NCBI GenBank assembly: GCA_015063535.1
Contig: SVTY01000001.1
Coordinates: 1-64,000, forward strand
DNA: 64,000 bases
Reading direction: 5' to 3'
Origin: Oscillospiraceae bacterium
GTDB taxonomy: Bacteria > Bacillota > Clostridia > Oscillospirales > CAG-272
In this document: one piece after another, positions 51,314 to 60,016 of the stretch
Numbering within the stretch: position 1 is the first letter of the stretch
How the letters are laid out: each line of letters opens with the position of its first letter
Notes under the pieces: model-generated
What the model saw: the letters and a program-made list of their open reading frames with translations, nothing else
The model's database searches: none
What the model was told of the DNA's origin: nothing
Made by a program: the position numbers and the translations under genes

Positions 51314-53188
51314 TTATTTCTGATCCGCAGGAATATAGTTTTGATAATCCTTTAATTTCAATTTTGCAAAAACAGGAGTACCGTAATAGGTAAAGCTATA
51401 CTTCGAAAGATTTTCATTTACCAATACCGCATTTTGATTGAAAACAATCGGAATTACAGGCAGATCGCTCATCAAGAGATCTTCCGCCTCATGGAGAACT
51501 TCAGATCGCAGAGCAGCATCGGATTCTTCATACGCTTCCTGAATCAACTCATTGTATTCGGTGCTGTCATAGCCGGAAATATGCGTAGGAATTCCTTGCG
51601 AAAGAACCCGTCCCATTGCATCTGTGCTGGTGTATGCATTGCCGGTGTAAGATTTGGCAAAGGGAGCGAGGACAGAGAAGGCATCGGCACTGAATGCGGT
51701 GTAGTCGATTGCTGCCACCTCAAAATGTCCGGCGCTGTATTCCTCAGCAAAAACATCATCCTTAATGCCGGTGATTACATCCTCGGTAGTCTTATCGATA
51801 TCCTCGTTATCGACTACTTCGATCGCATTCAGGGCAACATGGAATCCGAGCTCGTTCCATGCTTGCTGTACCATTTCTGCAATTTTTACATGAATCTCAT
51901 CATAAGCTGCCACAGAAATGGCAAACATATAATCCGAAGGGGTAATTTCTGCCTCGGCAAGAAGATCACGAGCATCGTCCATTTGTTTGCCGGATGCTAA
52001 AATATCACCACCGATCTGACGGAACAATTCCTTGGGCGAGTTCGTTTCAAATACGCCGTTCGGAACCAAAGCAGTAGCTGCTTTTGCAAATACAACGGCA
52101 TTGGCAATTGCCTCACGGTCGATCGCCATGGACAATGCCTGACGAACCTTGGCATCGGCAAAGATCTTGTTGCCGTCTGTTTCTTCTACAAGCTCCTCGT
52201 TGTAAACCGATTTGTTAGCGGAAAGCTTTGCGAATTCTTCTTCGTTATAAAAACGGATCACGGCATTTTGATTCAGCACATATGTATGCGTACTCAAGGC
52301 ATCGGTAACGGTGGCAGTGTCCTTCCATGCATTGCGTACAGACAGCGGAATATCTCCTACAAAGAAGATCGATCCATTTTCATAGCTTTGCATGATCTCC
52401 TCGGCAGATTTGGAATAATCCACGATCAAACGGAAGGGTGTTACCGATTCATCAATATCATCCTCAAGGATATTGCGATAGTAATACATGTTCCGTTCCA
52501 AGATCAAGCCGGGGGTATCTCCGTAAGAAATTTCTTTTAGCTTAAAGGGACCGCTTGCCAAGAAAATAGAAGGACTTTTAGCCCAGTCATACGCATTCAC
52601 TGTTTGATTTACGATATCTTCACGCAGAGGAGCCAATGCGACACTTGTAAGATTCAACAAAAACCGATCGTAATCTACACCCTTATTAAAATAGATCTCT
52701 ACTTGCTTATCATTCGGTGCATAAACACGAACGTCATCAATGGACTTTTCGCCTTCCTTGGCCTCACGGGCATTTTCAATATCATAGAGTAAAGCAGCTG
52801 CCTCAAAAGAAGCCGTAGAGTCTAAGATACGCTTCCACGAATAAACAACATCGTTTGCGGAAACGGGAGTACCGTCGGACCAAGCGGTGTTATTTAAGGT
52901 GATGATCATTTTATTTTCTACCTTATCGATCTCTACTTCCTTGGCAAGAGATTTTTTTACTTTTCCGTCCTCATTCAGAACGAACAAATTATCAAACATC
53001 AAGCTGACGATCCGCAAGGCAGATTCGTTGCCATAGGCTGCTGCAGGATCAAAATTATAGACAGCATCCGTCAGATACATGGTAATGTAAGCGCCCTTGT
53101 CATTTTCATCTTTTTCTTTTGCACAACCGGCAAAAGCAGTTAAAATCATGAGCAGACAAAGGGAAAGGGAAAGGATTCTTTTCATCAT
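51314..53188 (-). CDS. ABC transporter oligopeptide-binding lipoprotein (family 5)
   Basis: Extracellular solute-binding protein of the OppA/DppA class, 624 residues. The signal peptide ends in a lipobox (TAFAGC, cysteine 22). Characteristic blocks include VYNFDPAAAYGNESALRIVSL, WSDGTPVSANDVVYSWKRIL, SGPFKLKEISYGD, the ADAKVRQALSMAIDREAIAN helix, and YNELIQEAYEESDAALR near the end. It binds peptides or other small ligands for an ABC importer whose permease and ATPase genes are not nearby, so this is an orphan component here. The start is the first of two adjacent ATGs after AGGAGG; a longer frame upstream lacks support. Confidence 0.92.
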   Translation of the reverse strand: MMKRILSLSLCLLMILTAFAGCAKEKDENDKGAYITMYLTDAVYNFDPAAAYGNESALRIVSLMFDNLFVLNEDGKVKKSLAKEVEIDKVENKMIITLNNTAWSDGTPVSANDVVYSWKRILDSTASFEAAALLYDIENAREAKEGEKSIDDVRVYAPNDKQVEIYFNKGVDYDRFLLNLTSVALAPLREDIVNQTVNAYDWAKSPSIFLASGPFKLKEISYGDTPGLILERNMYYYRNILEDDIDESVTPFRLIVDYSKSAEEIMQSYENGSIFFVGDIPLSVRNAWKDTATVTDALSTHTYVLNQNAVIRFYNEEEFAKLSANKSVYNEELVEETDGNKIFADAKVRQALSMAIDREAIANAVVFAKAATALVPNGVFETNSPKELFRQIGGDILASGKQMDDARDLLAEAEITPSDYMFAISVAAYDEIHVKIAEMVQQAWNELGFHVALNAIEVVDNEDIDKTTEDVITGIKDDVFAEEYSAGHFEVAAIDYTAFSADAFSVLAPFAKSYTGNAYTSTDAMGRVLSQGIPTHISGYDSTEYNELIQEAYEESDAALRSEVLHEAEDLLMSDLPVIPIVFNQNAVLVNENLSKYSFTYYGTPVFAKLKLKDYQNYIPADQK

Positions 53189-53248
53189 GGGTAGGGAACC
53201 TCCTAAAGATTTGAAACTCTGATCCGTTCTACGGATTTTACTCATATA

Positions 53249-53277
53249 ATTATACCATTTTTTTTTGTTAAAATCAA
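53249..53277 (-). promoter_or_regulatory. Promoter of the oligopeptide-binding protein gene
   Basis: On the minus strand TTGATT (53272-53277), 17-bp spacer, TATAAT (53249-53254) with TGG before it. Confidence 0.75.
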
Positions 53278-53372
53278 TCTTATTCCTGCAAAGAATTTTA
53301 CTTTTGTTGACATGCACAACTCGACACATTTTTTATTGTGCAAAGCTTACATATTTTTGGAAGGATGAGAGA

Positions 53373-54275
53373 ATGAGAGATTATATTTACACCGATTTGG
53401 CTTGCGAAAACGATAAGAATTTTACAAATATTCGATTCAAGGAGGAAAAACATCCCCAAAATATCAAAAACAAATGTAAGATCATCGAATTGAATATACA
53501 AACAAAAGAGGATGAACAGCGATACGGAAGGGGCAGAGGGCGGTATGTTACGATCATGACACCGTATTTGTGTGCTTTAGATGAGGATACCTATTTTCGC
53601 ATCAAATATCGTCTGAGCAATGAAATAAGAAAAATGATGAGTGTTTATTTGAGAGCACGCTCCTGCTTGCATTCCTCATCAGTTTTGGTAGTTGGACTGG
53701 GAAATGCAGAGATAACCGCCGATGCGCTGGGACCCGAAACCGTGAAGCAGATAACGGTAACAAGACACTTGATGCCAAAGAAAACGATCCGTCCTGTCAA
53801 GGATAGTTCCCTCTCCGTTTGCTCCATGATTCCGGGCGTATTGGGAAGTACCGGCATAGAAACAGTAGAATCGGTTCTCGGTGCTGTTGAGCGAATAAAA
53901 CCAGATCTTATTCTTGCGGTAGATGCACTTTCTGCGAGGCATATTTCCCGTTTGGCGTCAACCATACAAGTGACGGATGCCGGAATTGCTCCAGGCTCCG
54001 GTATCGGAAACGATCAAAAGTCATTGACGGCAGAGGTATTGGGAGTTCCCGTGATTGCCATCGGTGTTCCCATGGTAGTCAATTCCTCTACCATGATCCG
54101 AGATGTCTTGGAGCAGGGTGGGATCCCCTCCGTGTCTGAGCAAATGCGAGCAATTTTGGAAAACGGAAAAAGCTTTTTTGTTACGCCCAAGGAAAGCGAT
54201 GTGATTTTAAAAAGCGTGTCCATGCTCTTAGCCGAAGCAATTGACCTTGCTCTCTCGTACGGCGGGAATACTTGA
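53373..54275 (+). CDS. gpr: GPR germination protease
   Basis: Aspartic-type endopeptidase that degrades small acid-soluble spore proteins when spores germinate. The 300-residue product starts MRDYIYTDLACE, resembling the self-cleaved pro-segment of GPR, then VLVVGLGNAEITADALGP, SSLSVCSMIPGVLGSTGIETVE, ILAVDALSARHISRLASTIQVTD, GIAPGSGIGN and VLGVPVIAIGVPMVV, all strongly family-specific. The ATG at 53373 follows GGAAGGATGAG. As in Bacillus, spoIIP follows. No convincing sigma-F or sigma-G promoter was found upstream. Confidence 0.95.
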   Translation: MRDYIYTDLACENDKNFTNIRFKEEKHPQNIKNKCKIIELNIQTKEDEQRYGRGRGRYVTIMTPYLCALDEDTYFRIKYRLSNEIRKMMSVYLRARSCLHSSSVLVVGLGNAEITADALGPETVKQITVTRHLMPKKTIRPVKDSSLSVCSMIPGVLGSTGIETVESVLGAVERIKPDLILAVDALSARHISRLASTIQVTDAGIAPGSGIGNDQKSLTAEVLGVPVIAIGVPMVVNSSTMIRDVLEQGGIPSVSEQMRAILENGKSFFVTPKESDVILKSVSMLLAEAIDLALSYGGNT

Positions 54276-54294
54276 GATGCACGTTGCATATATT
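54266..54294 (+). promoter_or_regulatory. Candidate sigma-E type promoter of spoIIP
   Basis: GAATACT (54266-54272), 14-bp spacer, CATATATT (54287-54294). It fits the pattern KMATATT, 14 bp, CATACAHT with one mismatch in each box. The -35 box overlaps the end of gpr. Confidence 0.45.
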
Positions 54295-54327
54295 TTAATG
54301 AATTTTTGTTTCGGAAGGAGAAAACGA

Positions 54328-55548
54328 ATGATCCCCAAAAGAAAAGAACTGCCGCCCCCCGAAAATATTCCGCTTTTGGAGACGGTGAAAAAAGAAAAAA
54401 TCGAATTTATTTTTCGCAGGGAGCGCAGACGAAGACAATTTTACGGAATATATTTCTTTACCATGCTTGTCGCTATTGTGCTTTGTGTGACGGTTTTATT
54501 TTTTGGCACCGATGCCTTTGAAACCGTGTCAAGACTGTTTTCCAAGGACAAAGCCGAGGATTCGCAGAACGACGAGAAGGACGAAAACGGCAATGAAGTT
54601 CTGGACGGATTTCTGTTGCCGGGGGTACAGACCGATTTCTCAAACAACGAAAGTGATACCGCAAAGCCATCGGATGGAAACACGGATGGACAGAAACCGC
54701 CATTGACGATACAAACTCTGTATCAATTCAACTACAATGCGGTACCCAACGGAGAGATCCCCATCATTCCCATGGATCTTTCGCTGACTTCCTACGGCGC
54801 AGCTTACATATACAATTCCACGGGACTGAAGCCTAATACCGAAGCAATGCTGGAACGAGCTTGGGGGAACGATTCGTCTGTTGAGTACTTGACAGCGGCT
54901 TCTGCTCCCTTGGTCTTGGTCGTACACACTCACGGAACCGAGGGATATAGCAAGGACGGCGCCATTTCCTATCGTGAGGACACCGATAGTGAGCTGGCAC
55001 GCTCCACAGATCCAAATGAAACCGTGGTTGCGGTCGGAAAGGAATTGAGTAACGCACTGAATTCTGCGGGAATCCCGTCTTTGCACTGTACGGTCATGCA
55101 CGACAGAGAGCAATATAAGGATTCCTACGCAAGAGCCGAGGAAACAATTAAGCAATACTTAGAGAGATATCCTTCCATTCGCTTGGTGATCGACGTTCAT
55201 CGGGATTCGGTCGTCAAATCCACGGGAGAATTGGTGCGTCCTGTCACCTTGGTAGACGGGCAAGCCGCCGCTCAGGTCATGTGCGTGGTGGGAAGCGATT
55301 GGGGCGGAGAGGAAAATCCCAATTGGGAAGGGAATCTGGCACTCGCCCTTCAATTGAGAGAGAGGCTGAATACCAAATGCGAAAGACTATGCCGTCCTGT
55401 ATATTTGCGTTCCTCTACTTATAATCAGGAATTGGCTCCGTATTCCTTGCTGTTGGAGATAGGTGCAAGCGGGAACAGCTTAGAGGAAGCCTTGCGCTCC
55501 GTCAGGTTCATTGCAGAAGCCTTGGAGGCATTTGTTCCGAATTTATGA
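54328..55548 (+). CDS. spoIIP: Stage II sporulation protein P
   Basis: Peptidoglycan amidase of the engulfment complex (with SpoIID and SpoIIM, not in this window). The 406-residue protein has a basic cytoplasmic start, one membrane helix (YGIYFFTMLVAIVLCVTVLF, about 49-68), an acidic linker, and the SpoIIP domain with zinc-binding LVVHTHGTEGYS, RLVIDVHRDSV and VVGSDWGGEENPNWEGNLA, ending in YSLLLEIGASGNSLEEALRS. The ATG at 54328 follows GGAAGGAG. Adjacency to gpr matches the Bacillus gpr-spoIIP pair. Confidence 0.95.
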   Translation: MIPKRKELPPPENIPLLETVKKEKIEFIFRRERRRRQFYGIYFFTMLVAIVLCVTVLFFGTDAFETVSRLFSKDKAEDSQNDEKDENGNEVLDGFLLPGVQTDFSNNESDTAKPSDGNTDGQKPPLTIQTLYQFNYNAVPNGEIPIIPMDLSLTSYGAAYIYNSTGLKPNTEAMLERAWGNDSSVEYLTAASAPLVLVVHTHGTEGYSKDGAISYREDTDSELARSTDPNETVVAVGKELSNALNSAGIPSLHCTVMHDREQYKDSYARAEETIKQYLERYPSIRLVIDVHRDSVVKSTGELVRPVTLVDGQAAAQVMCVVGSDWGGEENPNWEGNLALALQLRERLNTKCERLCRPVYLRSSTYNQELAPYSLLLEIGASGNSLEEALRSVRFIAEALEAFVPNL

Positions 55549-55610
55549 CCGCAGTATGTTGATTTTATAAAAAATAATTTTCAAAAGCGGAAAATATTTT
55601 TCGAAACCTC

Positions 55611-55639
55611 TTTACAAACCGAAGCTTCTGTGGTATAAT
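55611..55639 (+). promoter_or_regulatory. Promoter of the S24 repressor gene
   Basis: TTTACA (55611-55616), 17-bp spacer, TATAAT (55634-55639). The 17-bp spacer differs from that of rnpB at only two positions. Confidence 0.8.
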
Positions 55640-55669
55640 TATTCCATAAACGGAAATGTGGAGGCAAAA

Positions 55670-56497
55670 ATGGATTATATTGATCGTATCAAAAAAATCA
55701 AAGGTGAAAAAAAGATTACCAATGACCGTCTGTCGGAGTTGACAGGGATTCCCTTGGGAACCTTGAGTAAGATATTGGCAGGAATCAGCGATTCTCCCAA
55801 GCTGATCAATATGATCGCCATTGCCGAAGCACTGGGATGCTCGTTGGATTATTTGATCAAAGGTATTCCGCAAAATACCAATAATTATACGTTGGAGCCT
55901 ACCGAAATACAGCTAATCGAGGAATATCGGGCGTTGGATGCCTTTGGTAAGGAGATGACCCGAATGGTCATAGCCAAGGAAGGCGAACGGGTGACTGCCT
56001 CGGTATCCGATGTGGCAAGCTTGAAGCCTGTTGACCGCAAGCCTGTCAAGCAAGTATCCGAACCGTCGGCAAAGATCCTTTCACCGGTATCCTCTCGTTC
56101 TCTTGCCGCAAATACTGCCATGGTCGGAAAAAGAAGTCTGTTGCTCTATGATCTTCCTGTTTCCGCAGGCCCCGGTGTGTATTTGGATGATACGACAGCG
56201 GAATCCATTCATATTCCCGATAACGAAAAAACAGAGCAGGCAGATTATGCCCTTCGGATCAGCGGAAACAGCATGGAGCCTAAATTCCATGATGGAGACA
56301 TTTTGCTTGTTCAGGACTGTGATGCGGTGGATGTTGGCGAGCTGGGAATCTTCATTTTGGACGGAAACGGATATTTCAAAAAATACGGTGGCGATTGTTT
56401 GATCTCCCTGAATCCCGAATACGGCAACATTTTGCTGAAGGAATATGCAGAGGCGGTCTGTTGCGGTCGTGTTGTCGGAAAGCTGAAGAAAAAATAA
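55670..56497 (+). CDS. LexA/CI-like repressor: HTH plus S24 self-cleaving peptidase
   Basis: Predicted autocleaving transcription repressor of 275 residues. Residues 5-65 are an XRE-type helix-turn-helix (ITNDRLSELTGIPLGTLSKIL, IAEALGCSLDYLIKG). A long polar linker (about 70-150) follows. The S24 domain shows a cleavage-type Ala-Gly bond at 166-167 (VSAGPGVY), nucleophile Ser 201 in SGNSMEPKFHDGD and the base lysine at 237 or 238 (GNGYFKKYG). The HTH is of CI/XRE type rather than the winged helix of LexA, so this is a CI-like or stress repressor rather than LexA itself. No phage genes surround it. ATG at 55670 after GTGGAGG. Confidence 0.9.
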   Translation: MDYIDRIKKIKGEKKITNDRLSELTGIPLGTLSKILAGISDSPKLINMIAIAEALGCSLDYLIKGIPQNTNNYTLEPTEIQLIEEYRALDAFGKEMTRMVIAKEGERVTASVSDVASLKPVDRKPVKQVSEPSAKILSPVSSRSLAANTAMVGKRSLLLYDLPVSAGPGVYLDDTTAESIHIPDNEKTEQADYALRISGNSMEPKFHDGDILLVQDCDAVDVGELGIFILDGNGYFKKYGGDCLISLNPEYGNILLKEYAEAVCCGRVVGKLKKK

Positions 56498-56534
56498 AGA
56501 TCCTTTTTAATTTTTTAATATTGAAATTAAATGA

Positions 56535-56573
56535 AAAATCCTCGGAACCGATTTCGGTTGCCGAGGATTTTTT
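56535..56573 (+). terminator. Rho-independent terminator of the S24 repressor gene
   Basis: AAAATCCTCGG with CCGAGGATTTT, an inner AACCG/CGGTT stem and a one-base bulge, followed by a T-run. Confidence 0.85.
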
Positions 56574-56623
56574 GCTGTATAAAGGTGGATACTAATAAAA
56601 AATGAGGGAAATGGAGATTTTTT

Positions 56624-57763
56624 ATGAAGGTCGTGGAAGCCATCAGCGATACCAATATCGGGGGAGCGGGGATCCTGTTATGGACTCGTCTGAAGCACTC
56701 GGATCGAAAAAACATAGAAAGCACAGTGCTTTTGCCAAAGGGAAGTGCGCTATGTCACCGTTTTGCTTCCATTGGTATCCATACGGTAGAGATCGACGGA
56801 TGTCGGGATCGCTCCATGGATATTCATGCAATAGGTGGCTACCGTCGGGTATTAAAGCAACTGTCTCCCGACCTTGTAAATTGCCATGGCTGTATGTCCT
56901 GTCGAATTGCGGCTCGACTCAGCTCAATTCCGATCTCGATCTATACCCGCCATTGCGCATATCCTCCGAGGTACTGGCAAACAACGGCAATAGGGAAGGC
57001 ACTGATCTGCCAGGGACAGCAAAGGCTTTCTCATCATATTATCGCTGTGGCTGAAGCCGCCAAGCAAAATTTGATCCAAATGGGAACCGACCCACATCAG
57101 ATCAGTGTCGTTATCAATGGCGTGGAAGGCTTACGCCGTTTGCCCTTGGAGAACCGTGCTCAAATTCGCAGACAATTGAATATTTCGCCTTCCGCAATTT
57201 TGATCGGAATGTTCGGAAGACTGGAACCGTGTAAAGGACATACGATTCTTTTGCAAGCGGCAAAAGAGCTGGTCGAAATGTCGGATCATTACCATTTTTT
57301 GATCGTCGGAAGCGGTAGCTTGGAGAAGGCGTTAAAGCATGAGTGTGCAACAAGCGGAATAAGCTCCCATTTTCATTTTACAGGCTTTGCCGAGGATGTG
57401 AGTCCCTATATGAATATCACAGATATTGTAGTGAATTGCTCAACAGGAACCGAGACCTCGTCCCTTGCGTTATCGGAAGGGATGAGCTTGGGGCTTCCCT
57501 GTGTTGTCAGTGACTACGGAGGAAATCCGTATATGGTTCATCATGGGATCAACGGGTTGGTGTATCCGACAGGAAATGCCCATCGTTTGGCAGAACAGCT
57601 TCGGGAGCTTTCCACGGATCCAGAATTGTATCGAAAGTTATCAGCAGAGGCTTACCGTCGGTTTTGTACCGAGTTAAATGCAGAGCACATGACAAAAGAA
57701 ACCGAAGCACTTTATTGGAAGCTGTACCGAACGTATCAAGGTCGGCTTAAACGCCGAGAATAG
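56624..57763 (+). CDS. Glycosyltransferase family 4
   Basis: GT-B fold sugar transferase of 379 residues. The acceptor half begins MKVVEAISDTNIGGAG, and the donor half has ILIGMFGRLEPCKGHTILLQA and the nucleotide-sugar block SSLALSEGMSLGLPCVVSDYGGNPYMV with the conserved glutamate. FHFTGFAEDVSPYMNITDIVV is also typical. Donor and acceptor cannot be told; neighbours give no cell-surface cluster. The ATG at 56624 has GGAG 7 bp upstream; an ATG at 56602 is out of frame. Its last 17 bp overlap the end of mgtE on the other strand. Confidence 0.9.
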   Translation: MKVVEAISDTNIGGAGILLWTRLKHSDRKNIESTVLLPKGSALCHRFASIGIHTVEIDGCRDRSMDIHAIGGYRRVLKQLSPDLVNCHGCMSCRIAARLSSIPISIYTRHCAYPPRYWQTTAIGKALICQGQQRLSHHIIAVAEAAKQNLIQMGTDPHQISVVINGVEGLRRLPLENRAQIRRQLNISPSAILIGMFGRLEPCKGHTILLQAAKELVEMSDHYHFLIVGSGSLEKALKHECATSGISSHFHFTGFAEDVSPYMNITDIVVNCSTGTETSSLALSEGMSLGLPCVVSDYGGNPYMVHHGINGLVYPTGNAHRLAEQLRELSTDPELYRKLSAEAYRRFCTELNAEHMTKETEALYWKLYRTYQGRLKRRE

Positions 57764-59081
57764 CACCTGCGATCAAGAAATAGATCCATAAGGCAACTGC
57801 ATCCACGATTGTCGTAATAAACGGGCTTGCCATTACCGCAGGGTCAAAGCCGACCCGCTTGGCAAGAATCGGCAGAGAACAGCCGACGAGCTTGGCAATC
57901 ACGATCGTTGCCAACAGGGTCAGAGAAACCGTAGCGGCAACGCCATAAGAGGCTTGGTCGATCAAAATTGCTTTTGCGAAAACTGTCACTGCCAAGGTAA
58001 TTCCGCAAAGGAGCGATACCCGAAATTCCTTCCATAGGATCGTGAAAATATTTCCCATACGCAATTCACCCAAGGATAGCCCTCGGATGATCGTTACGGA
58101 AGCTTGCCCGCCCGCATTACCGCCCGAATCCATCAGCATAGGAATGAATGCAGTCAAAATAACCATTTGTCCCAAGGCTTGCTCATAGTGTGTGATAATG
58201 GTTCCGGTAAAGGTGGCGGATACCATCAATAGCAACAGCCAAGGGATTCTTTTTCTCCATGTTGCAAAGACGCCGGTTTTCAAATACGGCTTGTCAGTGG
58301 GAGTGATCGCCGCCATTTTTTCGATATCCTCGGTGGCTTCTTCGTAAATGACATCCACGGCATCATCAATCGTTACAATACCGACCAATCGGTTTTCGCT
58401 GTCTACCACAGGGAGAGCCAAAAGGTCATATTTGGAGATTGTTGCGGCGGCGGATTCTTTATCATCGGTCGTTGAGGCAACGATCACCGAAGTGTTCATC
58501 AGCTCCGAAATTTTATCAGAGGGAGATGCGAACAGCAGATCCTTCAGTTCTATAATTCCGATCAGAATTTTCGAGGCATCGGTCACATAAATCACGTAAA
58601 CCGTTTCCTTGTCGATACCTGTTTTCCGAATGTATTCTACCGAGCGCTCTACCGTCCAATCGGAATAAATGCTGATTAATTCGGGAGTCATGATGCTACC
58701 AACACTGTCCTCAGAATATTTCAGATAGCGATTGATCTCTCCCCGTAAATGAGGCGGAGTGTTTCGAAGAATACGCCGTACCATATTGGCAGGAAGCTCC
58801 TCTAACATGTCAACGGTATCGTCGACTGCCAAATGCTCCATGATCTTGGCAATTTCCGCTTCACTGATCCCGCCGATTACTTGCTCCTGTACATCGGAAT
58901 CCAGCTCCGCAAAAATTGCGGCGGCAGTGTCTTTTTTCAGCATTCGAAATACGATCGGTCGTTCTTCGGCTTCGACCGTGGCGATAAATTCTGCCGCATC
59001 TACGGCGTTCATGGTATCCATTGCCTTCATAAATTCTACGAAGCGTTTTTCGTCCAAGAATTGCTTTAGCTCATTGTTCAT
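57747..59081 (-). CDS. mgtE: Magnesium transporter MgtE
   Basis: Homodimeric Mg2+ channel/transporter of 444 residues. The N-terminal superhelical domain (about 1-125) contains the DDTVDMLEELPANMVRRIL block. A CBS pair follows (SVGSIMTPELISIYSDWTV, LALPVVDSENRLVGIVTIDD), which senses cytoplasmic magnesium. The pore domain (about 285-444) has five helices with the conserved FIPMLMDSGGNAGGQAS pore motif and ASPFITTIVDAVALWIYF end. ATG after AAAGGAG. There is no room for an M-box riboswitch between it and the gene upstream. It overlaps the convergent glycosyltransferase gene by 17 bp. Confidence 0.96.
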   Translation of the reverse strand: MNNELKQFLDEKRFVEFMKAMDTMNAVDAAEFIATVEAEERPIVFRMLKKDTAAAIFAELDSDVQEQVIGGISEAEIAKIMEHLAVDDTVDMLEELPANMVRRILRNTPPHLRGEINRYLKYSEDSVGSIMTPELISIYSDWTVERSVEYIRKTGIDKETVYVIYVTDASKILIGIIELKDLLFASPSDKISELMNTSVIVASTTDDKESAAATISKYDLLALPVVDSENRLVGIVTIDDAVDVIYEEATEDIEKMAAITPTDKPYLKTGVFATWRKRIPWLLLLMVSATFTGTIITHYEQALGQMVILTAFIPMLMDSGGNAGGQASVTIIRGLSLGELRMGNIFTILWKEFRVSLLCGITLAVTVFAKAILIDQASYGVAATVSLTLLATIVIAKLVGCSLPILAKRVGFDPAVMASPFITTIVDAVALWIYFLIAGAILGV

Positions 59082-59161
59082 GGCTTCTCACTCCTTTCTG
59101 TCTTTTTTGATAAACGGTTCTTCTATATTTATTTTTCGTTATTTTCTTTTATTAAAATATG

Positions 59162-59644
59162 TTATTTTATGGTGCTTTCCTGCAAGAGAGAAGAGAACTG
59201 ATGCAGTTGATATTGAAAATCATGGATACATCGAATCAGCTTGGAGCCATTTGTTTTATCATCGGGTTCGGAGAGCAACCATTGCGTTTCTGTCAAAAGC
59301 CGATGAACCTCTTTGACAAAGGAATGATAGGCGCAAAGGATTCGGTCTCCTTGCACAACTTCCGACAGTTGAAGCACTCGATCTGCCTGAAGCATGATGG
59401 CGGAGATTTTGGCAGCACAGGTATCGGCTTCTTTAAGAATTTGCTGAATTTGTTTTGTATATAAACAATAAGCGGATAAAAAATCTTTGTCTTTTTCTAA
59501 GATATAATTTACCCCCAATGTGATGTCGTTAGGAAGCTTGGATAGAAATTGCCGATTATTTTCGGTCAATTGTCGGATACTCCGATCCATCCTTTCTGTT
59601 TGTTTCCATAACTGATCGGATAAGAGGGTAAAGGAGGAGTTCAT
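59162..59644 (-). CDS. Small helical protein of unknown function
   Basis: A 160-residue soluble protein that I do not recognise. It is predicted almost all helical and amphipathic (DQLWKQTERMDRSIRQLTEN, YCLYTKQIQQILKEADTCAAKI, YHSFVKEVHRLLTETQWLL), with scattered cysteines and no signal or membrane segment. ATG at 59642-59644, with AAAGGA somewhat far away (11 bp). mgtE follows after 80 bp; whether the two share a transcript is unclear. FlgN-like or other helical chaperone folds are possible alternatives but without firm support. Confidence 0.6.
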   Translation of the reverse strand: MNSSFTLLSDQLWKQTERMDRSIRQLTENNRQFLSKLPNDITLGVNYILEKDKDFLSAYCLYTKQIQQILKEADTCAAKISAIMLQADRVLQLSEVVQGDRILCAYHSFVKEVHRLLTETQWLLSEPDDKTNGSKLIRCIHDFQYQLHQFSSLLQESTIK

Positions 59645-59668
59645 AGTTTGATATCCTTTTAGTTAGTA

Positions 59669-59697
59669 ATTATAATTGTTAAAGCGAAAAAGGTAAA
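59669..59697 (-). promoter_or_regulatory. Possible promoter of the 59162-59644 gene
   Basis: On the minus strand TTTACC (59692-59697), 17-bp spacer, TATAAT (59669-59674). Confidence 0.45.
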
Positions 59698-59754
59698 AAA
59701 TAAAGAACGGGATTTGCCATATGTTTACAAACACAAAGTGGAACTCCCGTTCTT
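59689..59754 (-). terminator. Terminator of the ylxM-ffh-rpsP-khpA operon
   Basis: AAGAACGGGA (59703-59712) pairs with TCCCGTTCTT (59745-59754) around a 32-nt loop. On the minus strand the stem is followed by TATTTTTTACC. It begins 9 bp past the khpA stop. Confidence 0.7.
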
Positions 59755-59762
59755 GGATGATC

Positions 59763-59999
59763 TCAGCGAATATCGACAACAACATCCTTGCCGTCGGTAG
59801 ACGCAGCTGCTCTCATTACTGTGCGGATTGCCTTTGCGATCTTTCCGTTTTTGCCAATGACCATACCCATGTCATCTTCGGCAACGCTGAGTACAAGCTT
59901 TACCTTATTTCCGTCCACGGTTTCAGCAACGGAAACAGACTCGGGATTGTCAACGATCGCTTTCGCAATGTTACACAGGGTTTCTTTTAAATTGGTCAT
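59763..59999 (-). CDS. khpA: KH-domain RNA-binding protein KhpA
   Basis: A 78-residue single KH domain with the GKNGK loop (MGMVIGKNGKIAKAIRT), which contacts RNA. KhpA with KhpB affects division and RNA metabolism in other Firmicutes. Gene order ffh-rpsP-khpA is conserved across Firmicutes. The ATG follows a GGTGACC-type weak site 17 bp after rpsP, so translation coupling is likely. The usual followers rimM, trmD and rplS are absent here. Confidence 0.92.
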   Translation of the reverse strand: MTNLKETLCNIAKAIVDNPESVSVAETVDGNKVKLVLSVAEDDMGMVIGKNGKIAKAIRTVMRAAASTDGKDVVVDIR

Positions 60000-60016
60000 A
60001 AGAGGTCACCGTTTGA

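Noticed and set aside
53280..53372. Sigma-F or sigma-G promoter for gpr
   Set aside because: CATATTT at 53350 is too near the start codon and has no matching -35 box; no other good candidate was found.
55640..55656. Operator for the S24 repressor between its promoter and start
   Set aside because: Only a 4-bp inverted repeat (TTCC/GGAA) is visible, which is too weak to call.
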